Positions 8,833 to 17,715 of a DNA stretch of 55,633 nucleotides are shown here, piece after piece. Position numbers and translations under genes: made by a program. How positions within the stretch are numbered: position 1 is the first letter of the stretch; every line of letters starts with the position of its first letter. Source of the DNA: Mucilaginibacter sp. (GTDB taxonomy: Bacteria > Bacteroidota > Bacteroidia > Sphingobacteriales > Sphingobacteriaceae); the NCBI RefSeq assembly GCF_028288205.1, contig NZ_JAQBOD010000009.1:1-55633 (forward strand), read 5' to 3'. The notes below the pieces were generated by a model. The model was not told the DNA's origin, ran no database searches, and saw nothing but the letters and a program-made list of their open reading frames with translations.

Positions 8833-9600
8833 TTAACTAATCACTAACCGCTGCCTTATCGCTTCATACAAAATAACTCCGGTAGCTACCGATACATTCA
8901 GTGATTCTATCTCTCCATACATCGGTATTTTAGCTAAATGGTCGGCAATGCGGATGATATCGTTACGCACGCCATCCTCTTCCGATCCCATGATAATGGC
9001 GGTTGGTGCGGTGTAATCAGGTTTATAGATATATTCTTTTGTCTTTTCGGTACAGCAAACCAGTTGTAGTCCCGATTCCTGTAAAAACTTAATGGTCTGC
9101 ATAAAATTATCATGCCTGCAAACAGGTATAGTGTACAAAGCACCGGCTGATGTTTTTATAGCGTCAGGGTTAATTTGTGCCGAGCCTTTAGCCGGTACAA
9201 CTATGGCGTGTACGCCGCTGCATTCTGCCGTACGGGCAATGGCGCCCATGTTGCGTACATCGGTAATAGAATCTAATACCAATATCAATGGCACCTCTCC
9301 TTTTTCAAATATTTGCGGAATAATATCTTCTATTTTTTGATACGTAATTGGCGAAATGAACGCGATAACCCCCTGGTGGTTCTTCATGGTGATGCGGTTC
9401 AGCTTTTCAACCGGTACCTGTTGTGCCGTTACCTGATATTCATTAAGCAACCCTTTAAGCTCGTTAAGTAATTCGCCGCCAATGCCACGTTGAATGTATA
9501 ATGATTCTATTTCTTTACCGGCCTTTATAGCTTCAATAACCGCGCGGATACCAAAAACTACCTGGTTACTTTCACGGCTTTCCCTGTTATTATTATACAT
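8833..9600 (-). CDS. rlmB: 23S rRNA (guanosine-2251-2'-O)-methyltransferase-like SpoU enzyme
   Basis: A 255-residue SPOUT (TrmH/SpoU) methyltransferase. An N-terminal substrate-binding domain (about 14-85) starts VVFGIRAVIEAIKAGKEIE. The knotted catalytic domain follows with motif 1 NMGAIARTAECSGVHA, motif 2 IIMGSEEDGV and motif 3 IPMYGEIESLNVSVA. RlmB methylates the ribose of G2251 in the P-loop of 23S rRNA. Related TrmH-family paralogues share these motifs, so the exact nucleotide is inferred from length and the N-terminal domain. Confidence 0.9.
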   Translation of the reverse strand: MYNNNRESRESNQVVFGIRAVIEAIKAGKEIESLYIQRGIGGELLNELKGLLNEYQVTAQQVPVEKLNRITMKNHQGVIAFISPITYQKIEDIIPQIFEKGEVPLILVLDSITDVRNMGAIARTAECSGVHAIVVPAKGSAQINPDAIKTSAGALYTIPVCRHDNFMQTIKFLQESGLQLVCCTEKTKEYIYKPDYTAPTAIIMGSEEDGVRNDIIRIADHLAKIPMYGEIESLNVSVATGVILYEAIRQRLVIS

Positions 9601-9866
9601 TTTATAATTAAATTAAGGGTGTAAAAATAGCCATATTAATTAACTTTATATCGCCTCCCGATAATGCTGTTTGTAGTTATAAATTTTAGCATAGATTACC
9701 AAAATCAATTTATTAACAATGCAATAAAAATGGCATTTTACAGCTAAATTTTATATTTTTCAACAAAACGATGTTAACAACAGGTGCCAAAATTTTGATG
9801 GTTTGGGCATTTCTGCCATTGAAAAAAAAAGATGTCAACTATGGCTACATCCGGCATTTTTTAGTA

Positions 9867-9874
9867 TATTTTTG
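9867..9874 (+). promoter_or_regulatory. -7 box of dnaB (TATTTTTG)
   Basis: Exact TAnnTTTG match ending only 4 bases before the dnaB ATG at 9879. Transcription should start at or within a few bases of the start codon, which predicts a leaderless mRNA. The 278 bases between rlmB and dnaB hold nothing else I recognise. Confidence 0.5.
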
Positions 9875-9878
9875 ACGT

Positions 9879-11438
9879 ATGATTTTTGAGAACGATACAC
9901 CAAATTACAAGCCTAACACTAACGATAAACGCAGCAGGTTAACCAACCCAACCGCAAACGGTTTGGCAGGTAAACTTCCACCTCAGGCTATTGATCTGGA
10001 AGAAGCGGTACTTGGTGCGTTAATGCTCGAGAAAGATGCTTTATCATCAGTTATTGATATTTTACATCCCGGGGTTTTTTATGAAACCCGTCACCAAAAA
10101 ATATTTAATGCGATACGGGTGTTATTTGAAAAAACATCGCCGGTAGATATCCTGACCGTAACTTCACAACTGCGTAATAATGGCGAGCTGGAAATGATAG
10201 GCGGCGCTTATTATATTACCGAGCTAACCAACCGTGTTGCATCAGCGGCTAATATTGAGTTTCACTCGCGTATCATCATTCAAAAATTTATACAGCGCGA
10301 GCTGATCAGGATATCGACCGAGGTTATTCACGACGCTTATGAGGATACCACCGATGTACTCGACCTGTTAGATAAAGCAGAAAAGAATCTGTTCGAGATC
10401 GCCCAAAACAACCTGCGCCGCGATTCGCGCAAAATGGATGATCTGTTGCACGAAACGCTAAAAGAAATTGAATCATTAAAAGATAAAAAAGACGGCTTGA
10501 CGGGTGTAGCATCAGGATTTACTGACCTGGACCGTATGACCTCGGGTTGGCAAAAATCCGATTTGGTTATTATAGCTGCCCGCCCTGCGATGGGTAAAAC
10601 AGCTTTTGTACTAACCTGCGCCCGTAATGCGGCGGTTGATTTTGCAAAACCGGTTGTGGTGTTCTCGCTCGAAATGTCATCTGTTCAATTAGTAAACCGT
10701 TTAATATCCGGCGAAACAGAAATCGAACAGGAAAAAATACGTAAAGGAACTTTGGAAGAATGGGAATGGCAACAGATCCACTCGAAAATTGGCCGCTTAG
10801 AACAGGCGCCGCTAATTATTGACGACACCCCTGCCTTGAATATATTTGAGTTCCGTGCCAAATGTCGCCGTTTAAAATCACAGCACGATATACAACTGAT
10901 CATCATTGATTACCTGCAATTAATGCAAGGTAAAAGCGGCGATGGTAAAGGCGGCGGTAACCGCGAGCAGGAAATTGGCAGCATATCAAGAGCGCTAAAA
11001 TCTGTAGCTAAAGAATTGAATGTACCGGTAATTGCACTATCACAATTAAGCCGTGCGGTGGAGAGCCGGCCCGGTGCCAATAAACGCCCTATGCTTTCAG
11101 ATCTACGTGAGTCGGGTTCTATCGAGCAGGATGCGGATATGGTATTGTTCCTTTATCGTCCTGAATATTATGGTTTAGATGTAGATGAGGATAACAACCC
11201 AACACAAGGCGTAGGCGAAGTAATTATTGCCAAGCACCGTAACGGTGAAACCGGCAGGGTGCGGCTGAAATTTGTGGGCAAATACGTTAAGTTTACCGAC
11301 CTTGACCAGGGAGAAAACTTCCCTGCATCGGGCAGCGCCTTTACGGGCCTTAATCCGTCAACAGATTTTGATAAACCAAGCAACTTTATTATACGCCCAT
11401 CAAGAATGGATGATATGGAGGATGAGCCACCGTTTTAA
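9879..11438 (+). CDS. dnaB: replicative DNA helicase
   Basis: DnaB is the hexameric helicase of the replication fork. In this 519-residue protein the N-terminal collar domain begins at LPPQAIDLEEAVLGALML (about 33-50), preceded by a poorly conserved tail of about 32 residues. The RecA-like C-terminal domain has Walker A ARPAMGKT (234-241), Walker B LIIIDYLQLM, the SQLSRAVE and DLRESGSIEQDADM blocks, and KHRNGETG near the end. No intein is present. The start chosen is the only upstream ATG. A terminator-like hairpin follows the stop within 10 bases. Confidence 0.98.
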   Translation: MIFENDTPNYKPNTNDKRSRLTNPTANGLAGKLPPQAIDLEEAVLGALMLEKDALSSVIDILHPGVFYETRHQKIFNAIRVLFEKTSPVDILTVTSQLRNNGELEMIGGAYYITELTNRVASAANIEFHSRIIIQKFIQRELIRISTEVIHDAYEDTTDVLDLLDKAEKNLFEIAQNNLRRDSRKMDDLLHETLKEIESLKDKKDGLTGVASGFTDLDRMTSGWQKSDLVIIAARPAMGKTAFVLTCARNAAVDFAKPVVVFSLEMSSVQLVNRLISGETEIEQEKIRKGTLEEWEWQQIHSKIGRLEQAPLIIDDTPALNIFEFRAKCRRLKSQHDIQLIIIDYLQLMQGKSGDGKGGGNREQEIGSISRALKSVAKELNVPVIALSQLSRAVESRPGANKRPMLSDLRESGSIEQDADMVLFLYRPEYYGLDVDEDNNPTQGVGEVIIAKHRNGETGRVRLKFVGKYVKFTDLDQGENFPASGSAFTGLNPSTDFDKPSNFIIRPSRMDDMEDEPPF

Positions 11439-11439
11439 C

Positions 11440-11467
11440 CCCCCGGCCCCCTGAAGGGGGAGTTTTT
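11440..11467 (+). terminator. CCCCCT/AGGGGG hairpin after dnaB
   Basis: Stem 11447-11452 and 11455-11460 followed by GTTTTTG. The same element follows manC at 8150, so it is also a dispersed repeat. Confidence 0.65.
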
Positions 11468-11485
11468 GATTTGCAACCTGACCAT

Positions 11486-12307
11486 ATGAAACATATTTTT
11501 AAATTAGCTTTGTTTGCTTTTATTGTTGGTGCTTACTCATGTCATTCTTTGGCAAAAAAAACAGAAGTAGAAAATCCAATAATAGACACTACCACTCCAC
11601 AAACCAAGGTCGGTGAAATAAAATCTACTCCTGCAAATATTGATTATGGTAAACAAGATGATTCATTAAATAAACCTGGAGATACAAAAATAATCTTCCC
11701 CTCTTTTGCTATCAAAATTCCAAATTTTAAGGTTTATAATAGATTTGATAACGATAAATTGGTGTACGAAGTAGATTCTTCCGAAACTACGGTGAGTAAC
11801 AATAACAAAGGTCTTGTTGTACTAACAGCACAAAAAGACACGGTACATTTAACCATAGGAGTTTATTCTACTAGTTATGACGCTATAGAGGCAATTTCAT
11901 CCAATAAAGATGACAGATTTAAAATTGAATTCTCCTATCATTTAATTGTTTATCAAAATGATGAGGCTTCCTTTTTATCCAATTCTCCTGTAGATAAAAA
12001 AAAGCTTGTTCGATGGAATGGTATGACCGATTATGTTTCCCTGACTGATTCCGCGAATTATTTCTTCAAGTTACCAAGAGCTGCGTATAGTAGTATTTTT
12101 ATTAAGAATGATATCAAGAAAAAAATAGCTGTAAGGGACACGTTGATTGATTGCCAAAGAGAAGATGATCAAAGATCAACACTTATCTACAAAGGTAAAC
12201 CTTGTGGTGTTAATCAGGATGTCATTTATTTTAGGATAAGAAAATTTAATAAAAATTCTTTAATTGACACTAAATATATCGGTATAGACCTTCCTTATAT
12301 AGATTAA
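11486..12307 (+). CDS. Putative lipoprotein of unknown function
   Basis: A 273-residue protein with a lipoprotein signal: MKHIFKLALFAFIVGAYSC with the acylated Cys at 19. I chose the ATG at 11486; a TTG 15 bases upstream would place five polar residues before the signal. The mature region is rich in Asn, Lys and Asp, and its base composition is more AT-rich than the neighbouring dnaB. A Cys pair near the C-terminus could form a disulfide. I recognise no domain. It converges on chrA. Confidence 0.65.
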   Translation: MKHIFKLALFAFIVGAYSCHSLAKKTEVENPIIDTTTPQTKVGEIKSTPANIDYGKQDDSLNKPGDTKIIFPSFAIKIPNFKVYNRFDNDKLVYEVDSSETTVSNNNKGLVVLTAQKDTVHLTIGVYSTSYDAIEAISSNKDDRFKIEFSYHLIVYQNDEASFLSNSPVDKKKLVRWNGMTDYVSLTDSANYFFKLPRAAYSSIFIKNDIKKKIAVRDTLIDCQREDDQRSTLIYKGKPCGVNQDVIYFRIRKFNKNSLIDTKYIGIDLPYID

Positions 12308-12311
12308 TAAA

Positions 12312-13511
12312 TCAAAACAATAGTCCCAACACCACCCCGATCACAATAACGAACGGTGTCTTTATCTTAGTAAATTGCAGTAGCAGGAAAGTTGCTATCA
12401 TGATGAGATAAGCCATCCAGTTTAAACCAAACGGGCGCGTAAGCAATATCAATGCTGTCGCCATAAAACCTACCGCCACGGCATTGATACCGCTTAGTGA
12501 GTTTTTAATACGGGCTATCTTTTTAAGGTCGTTCCAAAACGGCACTATGAACAGGATTAAGATAAAGCCCGGTAAATTTATACCCACAACAGCTATAATG
12601 CTGCCTATAATTTGCCCGCCAACGCCATAACCTTTATTGCCTAATGTAATTCCGCCTAAAAATGAGGTAAAAGAAAAAGTTGGCCCGGGTAATGCCTGTT
12701 GTAGCGCATATCCCGAAAGAAACTCAGAGCTGCTTAGGTAATGCTTTACTTCAACAAATTCGGTATACATCAGCGGTACTAATACCTGCCCGCCGCCAAA
12801 TATCAGTATGCCGTTACGGTAAAAATTTTCGAACAAACGTATGGGTAAACTAAATGGCGATGTGCGGTTTATTAAAGCGCCCAATGCCGCGAATGTGAGT
12901 AGTATTCCTATAAAATAAGTAACCTTTTTGGGGTTTACATTGGCAAATAATTTTACCCTTAGTTCACTTTCCTGGGGCTGGGTTTCGAGGGCCGATGAAA
13001 ATATCCCACCCAATAAAATAAGAATAGGGAAAGCATAAGGGTTTTGCAAAATAAGCGTAACTATAAGCGAGCTTATAGCCAGCATAGTACTTACCCTTGT
13101 TTTTAAAAATTTGTTTGCAAAAGTATAAGTTGCATAAGCCACTATACCCACGGCCATGGGTTGTATAAACCGCAATATATCTGCAACCTTACCCCGGTTG
13201 GCAAACATTTTATAACTAATAGCCGCCATACACATTATAGTGGCCGATGGCAGCACCCATATAAAAAAAGTAACAATTGCCAGCCATAAACCGCCAACCT
13301 TCCAGGCAATGCCAATTAACGTTTGTGTTGATGACGGGCCGGGTAAAACTTGCGATAACGCATTCAGCTCCATTAATTCCTCTTCGGTAATGTAGCGGCG
13401 TTTTTGCACAAATTCGCGTAGCATGATAGCCAAATGTGCCTGTGGTCCGCCAAATGCACTTAGGGTGTACAGCACGGCATCGCGTAGAAAGAGAAGTTGG
13501 CGTTTTTTCAT
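12312..13511 (-). CDS. chrA: chromate transporter family protein
   Basis: A 399-residue integral membrane protein with about ten to twelve hydrophobic helices in two homologous CHR halves. Each half has its proline-rich signature: QVLPGPSSTQ in the first (about residue 53) and QQALPGPTFSF in the second. The N-terminal half starts SAFGGPQAHLAIM. ChrA proteins expel chromate from the cytoplasm; many chromosomal members have no proven chromate role. The two halves are fused here, the long-chain form. No ChrB regulator is adjacent. Confidence 0.9.
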   Translation of the reverse strand: MKKRQLLFLRDAVLYTLSAFGGPQAHLAIMLREFVQKRRYITEEELMELNALSQVLPGPSSTQTLIGIAWKVGGLWLAIVTFFIWVLPSATIMCMAAISYKMFANRGKVADILRFIQPMAVGIVAYATYTFANKFLKTRVSTMLAISSLIVTLILQNPYAFPILILLGGIFSSALETQPQESELRVKLFANVNPKKVTYFIGILLTFAALGALINRTSPFSLPIRLFENFYRNGILIFGGGQVLVPLMYTEFVEVKHYLSSSEFLSGYALQQALPGPTFSFTSFLGGITLGNKGYGVGGQIIGSIIAVVGINLPGFILILFIVPFWNDLKKIARIKNSLSGINAVAVGFMATALILLTRPFGLNWMAYLIMIATFLLLQFTKIKTPFVIVIGVVLGLLF

Positions 13512-13560
13512 ACGATCGATGGCTTTTGCGGTGACAATTCACCCGGTCTTTGCTTCGCTC

Positions 13561-13648
13561 GACCACCCTCTCTTCCCCAAGCGGGAAAGAGGGTTAATTC
13601 TTTTTTTAGTTTTTCAACCCTCTTTCCGCCAAAGGCGAAGAGAGGGTC
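13561..13648. repeat. inverted repeat with CCCTCT/AGAGGG arms
   Basis: Left arm 13561-13595 and right arm 13616-13648 are near-complementary and enclose a T-rich loop. The following bases to about 13730 are GC-rich and hold no gene. Probably a dispersed intergenic element that also acts as a terminator for the TPR gene. Confidence 0.6.
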
Positions 13649-13730
13649 GGCCAGCGCAGCGTAGCCGGGGTGAGTCCACGGCGCGCGTTTGTAATAACCA
13701 TCCACGTATACCCTGGTTGGGTGGGGCTGC

Positions 13731-14069
13731 CTAATAATCATCATCTTCATCATAACCGATAAGTTCCCGGTAAACGGCCTGCAATTCAGAGAAAGCATGG
13801 TTGTCTCGCTTTACTTTGGTTATTTCCATGCCCTTTTCGTAAGTATTTATGGCGTCCTGCTTTCTGTCAAGCGCCTCATATAATTTACCTAAATGATAAT
13901 AAGTGCCAGAGTATTGCGGATGATTATTAACCAGATCCTCATAATATGCTAATGCCCTATCAGCCTGATTTAAACGGAGATACTCTGTTGCTAATGCGTA
14001 TTTTAAAAATTCGTCGTTGGGTTCATTTTTTATAAATTCCAGTAGCTTTTCTAATCTGCTTATCTCCAT
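13731..14069 (-). CDS. small TPR-repeat protein
   Basis: A 112-residue protein with about two and a half tetratricopeptide repeats. The best (about 36-69) reads ADRALAYYEDLVNNHPQYSG then TYYHLGKLYEALDR; it is followed by the start of another, QDAINTYEKGMEI. The tail is acidic, ending in a run of Asp. No signal peptide, so probably a cytoplasmic scaffold. It is divergent from the etf operon; the partner is unknown. Confidence 0.8.
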   Translation of the reverse strand: MEISRLEKLLEFIKNEPNDEFLKYALATEYLRLNQADRALAYYEDLVNNHPQYSGTYYHLGKLYEALDRKQDAINTYEKGMEITKVKRDNHAFSELQAVYRELIGYDEDDDY

Positions 14070-14092
14070 TTTTAAACGCTATGTTTTTTAAC

Positions 14093-14100
14093 TAAATTTG
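14093..14100 (+). promoter_or_regulatory. -7 box of the etf operon (TAAATTTG)
   Basis: Exact TAnnTTTG match. Transcription would begin near 14106, about 10 bases before the short ORF at 14116 and 90 bases before etfB. Confidence 0.5.
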
Positions 14101-14115
14101 TAAAAACCTATTTTT

Positions 14116-14199
14116 ATGAAATCATCAGGAACCACTGCTAAAAACAAACATACTGTTCCTGATAGCTTCATTACCATTAAAAGCAAATTACTACAATGA
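14116..14199 (+). CDS. candidate 27-residue ORF coupled to etfB
   Basis: The ATG at 14116 opens a 27-codon frame (MKSSGTTAKN... ending SKLLQ) whose TGA overlaps the etfB ATG as ATGA. A -7 box lies just upstream. Overlap of stop and start usually means translational coupling. The peptide is basic and has no known motif, so it could be a leader peptide or a small protein. Chance is possible at this length. Confidence 0.35.
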   Translation: MKSSGTTAKNKHTVPDSFITIKSKLLQ

Positions 14200-14930
14200 A
14201 AATACTTGTGTGTATAAGTAATGTACCTGATACCACCACAAAAATAACCTTTACTGACAACAACACCCAATTTAATACAAATGGGGTGCAGTTTATATTA
14301 AACCCTTATGACGAAATAGCCCTTGCGCGTGCTATTGAGTTAACCGAAGGCACCGGTACAGTAACCGTTATAAATGTTGGCGAGGCTAATACAGAGCCCA
14401 CTATACGCAAAGCGCTGGCTATTGGCGCTACCGATGCGGTACGTATTAATGCCAAACCGCACGATGCCTGGTATGTGGCTTATCAAATAGCGCAGTATAT
14501 AAAAGCAAACCCTTTCGACCTGGTTTTAACCGGGCGCGAATCTATAGACTATAACGGATCAAAGGTTGCCGGGATGTTGGGCGAATTGTTGGACCTGCCG
14601 TCGGTGTCTATTATCAAAAAACTGGAGGTGGATGGCGATAAAGCAACCGTTGAGCGCGAAATTGAAGGCGGTAAAGAAGTATTAACTATCCCCTTCCCTT
14701 TTATAGCCGGTACCGCCGAGAGTGTTGCCGAACCTAAAATACCTAATATGCGGGGCATTATGTCTGCCCGTACCAAGCCATTAACTATTGTTGAGCCTGT
14801 TGAGGTAAAAACAAATTCAGAGATAATTAGTTATGAAACACCGGCACCCCGCGGACAAGTAAAGCTTGTACCGGCAGATGATGCCGCAAAACTGGTGGAA
14901 TTGCTACATACAGAAGCAAGGGTTATATAA
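14196..14930 (+). CDS. etfB: electron transfer flavoprotein, beta subunit
   Basis: EtfB binds AMP and, with EtfA and FAD, carries electrons from acyl-CoA and other dehydrogenases to the quinone pool. The 244-residue protein begins MKILVCISNVPDTTTKITF and contains the family block NPYDEIALARAIEL. The adenosine-binding region LVLTGRESIDYNGSKVAGML follows, then LPSVS. It is followed after 22 bases by etfA, the usual operon order. I see no sign of an electron-bifurcating partner such as a fused dehydrogenase. Confidence 0.95.
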   Translation: MKILVCISNVPDTTTKITFTDNNTQFNTNGVQFILNPYDEIALARAIELTEGTGTVTVINVGEANTEPTIRKALAIGATDAVRINAKPHDAWYVAYQIAQYIKANPFDLVLTGRESIDYNGSKVAGMLGELLDLPSVSIIKKLEVDGDKATVEREIEGGKEVLTIPFPFIAGTAESVAEPKIPNMRGIMSARTKPLTIVEPVEVKTNSEIISYETPAPRGQVKLVPADDAAKLVELLHTEARVI

Positions 14931-14952
14931 TTATTAATAAGATAAGTAAACT

Positions 14953-15930
14953 ATGTCAGTTTTAATATATGCGGAAAATGCCGGCGGTAAATTCAAAAAA
15001 TCAACTTTTGAAGCAGTAAGCTACGCCCGTGCAATTGCCGATCAAAATAACACCGGTCTTATTGCCATTTCTATTGGCGATGTTAGTGCCGACGAATTAA
15101 ATGCATTAGCTAAATATGGGGCCGAAAAAATATTAAATGTATCTAACGCTAAACTAAAAAACTTTGTTAACCAGGCTTATGCTTCCGTTATTGCCGAAGC
15201 CGCTAAAAAACAGGGTGCAGATATTGTAGTACTATCAAATTCATTTTCGGGCCGTGGCTTAGCGCCAAGATTAGGTGTTAAGTTAGATGCAGGTATAGTT
15301 GATGGCGCTGTATCATTGCCTGATCAAAGTGGTGGCAAGTTTCATGTTAAAAAAACAGCCTTTTCGGGTAAAGCGTTTGCAATGGTCGAATTAACATCGG
15401 CCAATAAAGTAATAGCGCTTACGCCTAATTCTTATAAAATAGTTGAAACCGCGAAACCCGCACAGGTTGAAGACTTTAGCGTAGAAACTAAAGAATCAGA
15501 CTTTAAAGCAATGCTGAAAGAGATAGTACGCTCAACAGACAAAGTATCTTTGCCTGATGCCGAGATAGTAGTATCCGGGGGCCGTGGCTTAAAAGGACCT
15601 GAAAACTGGGGTATGATAGAGGAATTAGCCGATCTGTTAGGCGCGGCTACTGCCTGCTCAAAACCGGTATCAGATGCCGGATGGCGGCCCCATAGTGAAC
15701 ATGTTGGGCAAACCGGCATAGCTGTCAGTCCAAATTTGTATATTGCAATAGGAATTTCGGGCGCTATACAGCATTTGGCGGGTATCAGTTCATCGAAGGT
15801 GATCGTAGTTATAAATAAGGATGCCGAGGCTCCCTTTTTTAAAGTAGCCGATTATGGCATAGTTGGTGATGCCTTTGAAGTAGTACCAAAATTAATAGCA
15901 GCAATTAAAGAACATAAAACCTTAGCATAA
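14953..15930 (+). CDS. etfA: electron transfer flavoprotein, alpha subunit
   Basis: A 325-residue EtfA holding the FAD. The N-terminal half carries YARAIADQ and LSNSFSGRGLAPRLGVKLDA. The C-terminal FAD domain has VVSGGRGLKGPENWGMIEEL, AATACSKPVSDAGW, EHVGQTGIAVSPNLYIAIGI and SGAIQHLAGI, the FAD-contacting blocks of the family. It forms a heterodimer with the product of the gene just upstream; the bifunctional-nuclease gene follows after 16 bases. Confidence 0.96.
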   Translation: MSVLIYAENAGGKFKKSTFEAVSYARAIADQNNTGLIAISIGDVSADELNALAKYGAEKILNVSNAKLKNFVNQAYASVIAEAAKKQGADIVVLSNSFSGRGLAPRLGVKLDAGIVDGAVSLPDQSGGKFHVKKTAFSGKAFAMVELTSANKVIALTPNSYKIVETAKPAQVEDFSVETKESDFKAMLKEIVRSTDKVSLPDAEIVVSGGRGLKGPENWGMIEELADLLGAATACSKPVSDAGWRPHSEHVGQTGIAVSPNLYIAIGISGAIQHLAGISSSKVIVVINKDAEAPFFKVADYGIVGDAFEVVPKLIAAIKEHKTLA

Positions 15931-15946
15931 AAGAGGATCTGTTGTG

Positions 15947-16558
15947 ATGGGTAATAATATGAAAAAAATAAAGCTCGATATTGTGGGTTTGTCATACAGT
16001 CAAACCCAATCAGGTGCATATGCACTGGTTTTGGGCGAAGTTAGCGGCAGGCGCAGGCTCCCTATTATTATAGGAAGCTTTGAGGCACAGGCTATTGCTA
16101 TCGAAATAGAAAAAATGACCCCAAGCAGGCCGCTCACGCATGACTTGTTTAAAAGCTTTGCCGAGGCCTACCATATAATGGTTCAGGAGGTTATTATATA
16201 TAATTTGGTTGATGGGATATTCTATTCAAAATTGATCTGTTCTGACGGGAAAAAGTTAATGGAAATTGATGCCCGCACATCTGATGCCATTGCTATAGCG
16301 GTAAGATTTGACTGCCCTATTTATACTTATGAATTTATTCTTTCAAGCGCGGGTATTGTAATTGAGGGTAATGATTTTGTTTACCTGGAAAATATTACAG
16401 AAACACCAGAGGAGATAAACCCTGTTACATCAGCTTCAGGCTTTTCTGCTTTAAGTACCGACGAATTAAAAACCAAACTACAAGAGGCCCTCACCGAAGA
16501 ATCATACGAAAAAGCCGCTAAAATACGCGATGAACTAAATCGCCGTAAAGCGTCGTAA
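15947..16558 (+). CDS. bifunctional nuclease (BFN/DUF151) domain protein with UvrB/C motif
   Basis: About 203 residues. The N-terminal BFN domain (about 5-140) has IKLDIVGLSYSQTQSGAYAL, VLGEVSGRRRLPIIIGSFEA, RPLTHDLF and ARTSDAIAIAVR. The C-terminal UVR motif follows (about 165-200: LQEALTEESYEKAAKIRDEL). Relatives in plants and Thermotoga have nuclease activity, but the role in Bacteroidota is unclear. Three starts are possible: GTG 15944, ATG 15947 and ATG 15959. I favour 15947 because AAGAGGA (15930-15936) lies at a usable distance; homologues often begin at MKKIKL (15959). It is probably the third gene of the etf operon. Confidence 0.88.
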   Translation: MGNNMKKIKLDIVGLSYSQTQSGAYALVLGEVSGRRRLPIIIGSFEAQAIAIEIEKMTPSRPLTHDLFKSFAEAYHIMVQEVIIYNLVDGIFYSKLICSDGKKLMEIDARTSDAIAIAVRFDCPIYTYEFILSSAGIVIEGNDFVYLENITETPEEINPVTSASGFSALSTDELKTKLQEALTEESYEKAAKIRDELNRRKAS

Positions 16559-16640
16559 ATTCAATCCTTATCGTCATCTTTACAGATGCATAGATTGCTC
16601 ACTACCGCTACCTATGACATATTTAAACTATGTGACTGGA

Positions 16641-16713
16641 TGTCATCCTGAGCTCCGTCGAAGGGTGAGTGCAAAGGCCTCCCCGCGTATCCTTCGACGG
16701 GCTCAGGATGACA
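16641..16713. repeat. REP-like palindrome, GTCATCCTGAGC type
   Basis: Arms 16641-16664 (TGTCATCCTGAGCTCCGTCG...) and 16691-16713 (CCTTCGACGGGCTCAGGATG...), with about 26 bases of loop. A common dispersed type in this group. The 233-base gap between the BFN and RluA genes holds nothing else. Confidence 0.8.
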
Positions 16714-16791
16714 ACGCTCTTACGTCATTTCACCTTAAAATTTCGCGAAATTTATACTCGGATAATGACATTGGTGGTTTATTTTTGTAGT

Positions 16792-17511
16792 CTAACTATC
16801 AAACTTCTCTAACAACTTCAACAACGTTTCAAAATCCTTTGGATAAGGGGCATGAATGGTGACAGCGGTGCCATCCATTATTTTAAAAGTAACCTCGTAA
16901 GCATGCAGAGCAAAACGCTTCATAATGGGCAGCTCTTCCTGGTCCTTACCTAAATGGTACTTACGCTTGATAGAAGATAGAAAAACCGGCTTGCCTTTAT
17001 ACATTTCATCGCCTGATATGGATGCACGCTGTGTAGCCAAATGTATACGTATTTGGTGCATACGGCCGGTTACAGGCCGGCATTCAACCAATGTATAATG
17101 TTTAAAGTATTTTATAGATTGGAACCAGGTTTCGGCACGCTTACCTTCCTGCCTGCTTATGGTTACATTACCTTTACCTACATTAAGTATTGGCAGATCG
17201 ACCAGTAATTTTTCGAACACATGCGTGCCGTCAATTACAGCATGGTATACTTTGTTAACCTGGCGCTTCTCAAACTGCATTGACACGGTACGATATGCTT
17301 CCGGGTTTTTAGCTATAATTAAAGCCCCAGAGGTCTCTTTATCTAACCGGTGACATATCTGTGCATCTGCCGAATAATCTTTAGCTAAACGCAGTATATT
17401 GATCTCGCCGCCCTCACGTTCATCAAGCGAGCTTATAAAAGCGGGCTTGTTTATTACAATAAGGTCATCATCTTCAAAAAGTATCAGATCGGCAAATTTG
17501 GGAATCTTCAT
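16792..17511 (-). CDS. RluA-family pseudouridine synthase
   Basis: A 239-residue enzyme that isomerises uridine in rRNA or tRNA. The catalytic motif HRLDKETSG is present at 54-62 with the nucleophile D57, followed by VTGRMHQIRIHLA in the second half. There is no N-terminal S4 domain, as in the short RluA/RluC-like proteins. The exact target uridine cannot be told from the sequence. It is a single gene; downstream lie REP elements and upstream the IS110 remnant. Confidence 0.92.
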   Translation of the reverse strand: MKIPKFADLILFEDDDLIVINKPAFISSLDEREGGEINILRLAKDYSADAQICHRLDKETSGALIIAKNPEAYRTVSMQFEKRQVNKVYHAVIDGTHVFEKLLVDLPILNVGKGNVTISRQEGKRAETWFQSIKYFKHYTLVECRPVTGRMHQIRIHLATQRASISGDEMYKGKPVFLSSIKRKYHLGKDQEELPIMKRFALHAYEVTFKIMDGTAVTIHAPYPKDFETLLKLLEKFDS

Positions 17512-17565
17512 GTATTAAATTATAGGTGGCAAAAATACAGTTTTTAAATTTAACCTCTAACCACT

Positions 17566-17577
17566 CGTCATTGCGAT
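17566..17577. repeat. left fragment of a split REP-like repeat
   Basis: CGTCATTGCGA, the beginning of the GTCATTGCGAGGAACG repeat seen at 41305-41332. It ends where IS110-derived sequence begins; the rest of the arm resumes at 18149. Confidence 0.6.
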
Positions 17578-17715
17578 TTCTATGGTTTAAGCAAGTGTTA
17601 GTTGATAATTTTTTTGATAAAGTCTATTTTGGTTTACACAAGCAAAAACACGGTGTATCAGTTTATTTCTTACAGCATTGATGACTGACATCTTGTTTTT
17701 GTTCTGTGCTACCTT

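Noticed and set aside
13423..13798. ORFs in and around the 13.5-13.8 kb repeat region
   Set aside because: They overlap chrA and the TPR gene in other frames and cross inverted repeats; no coding character.
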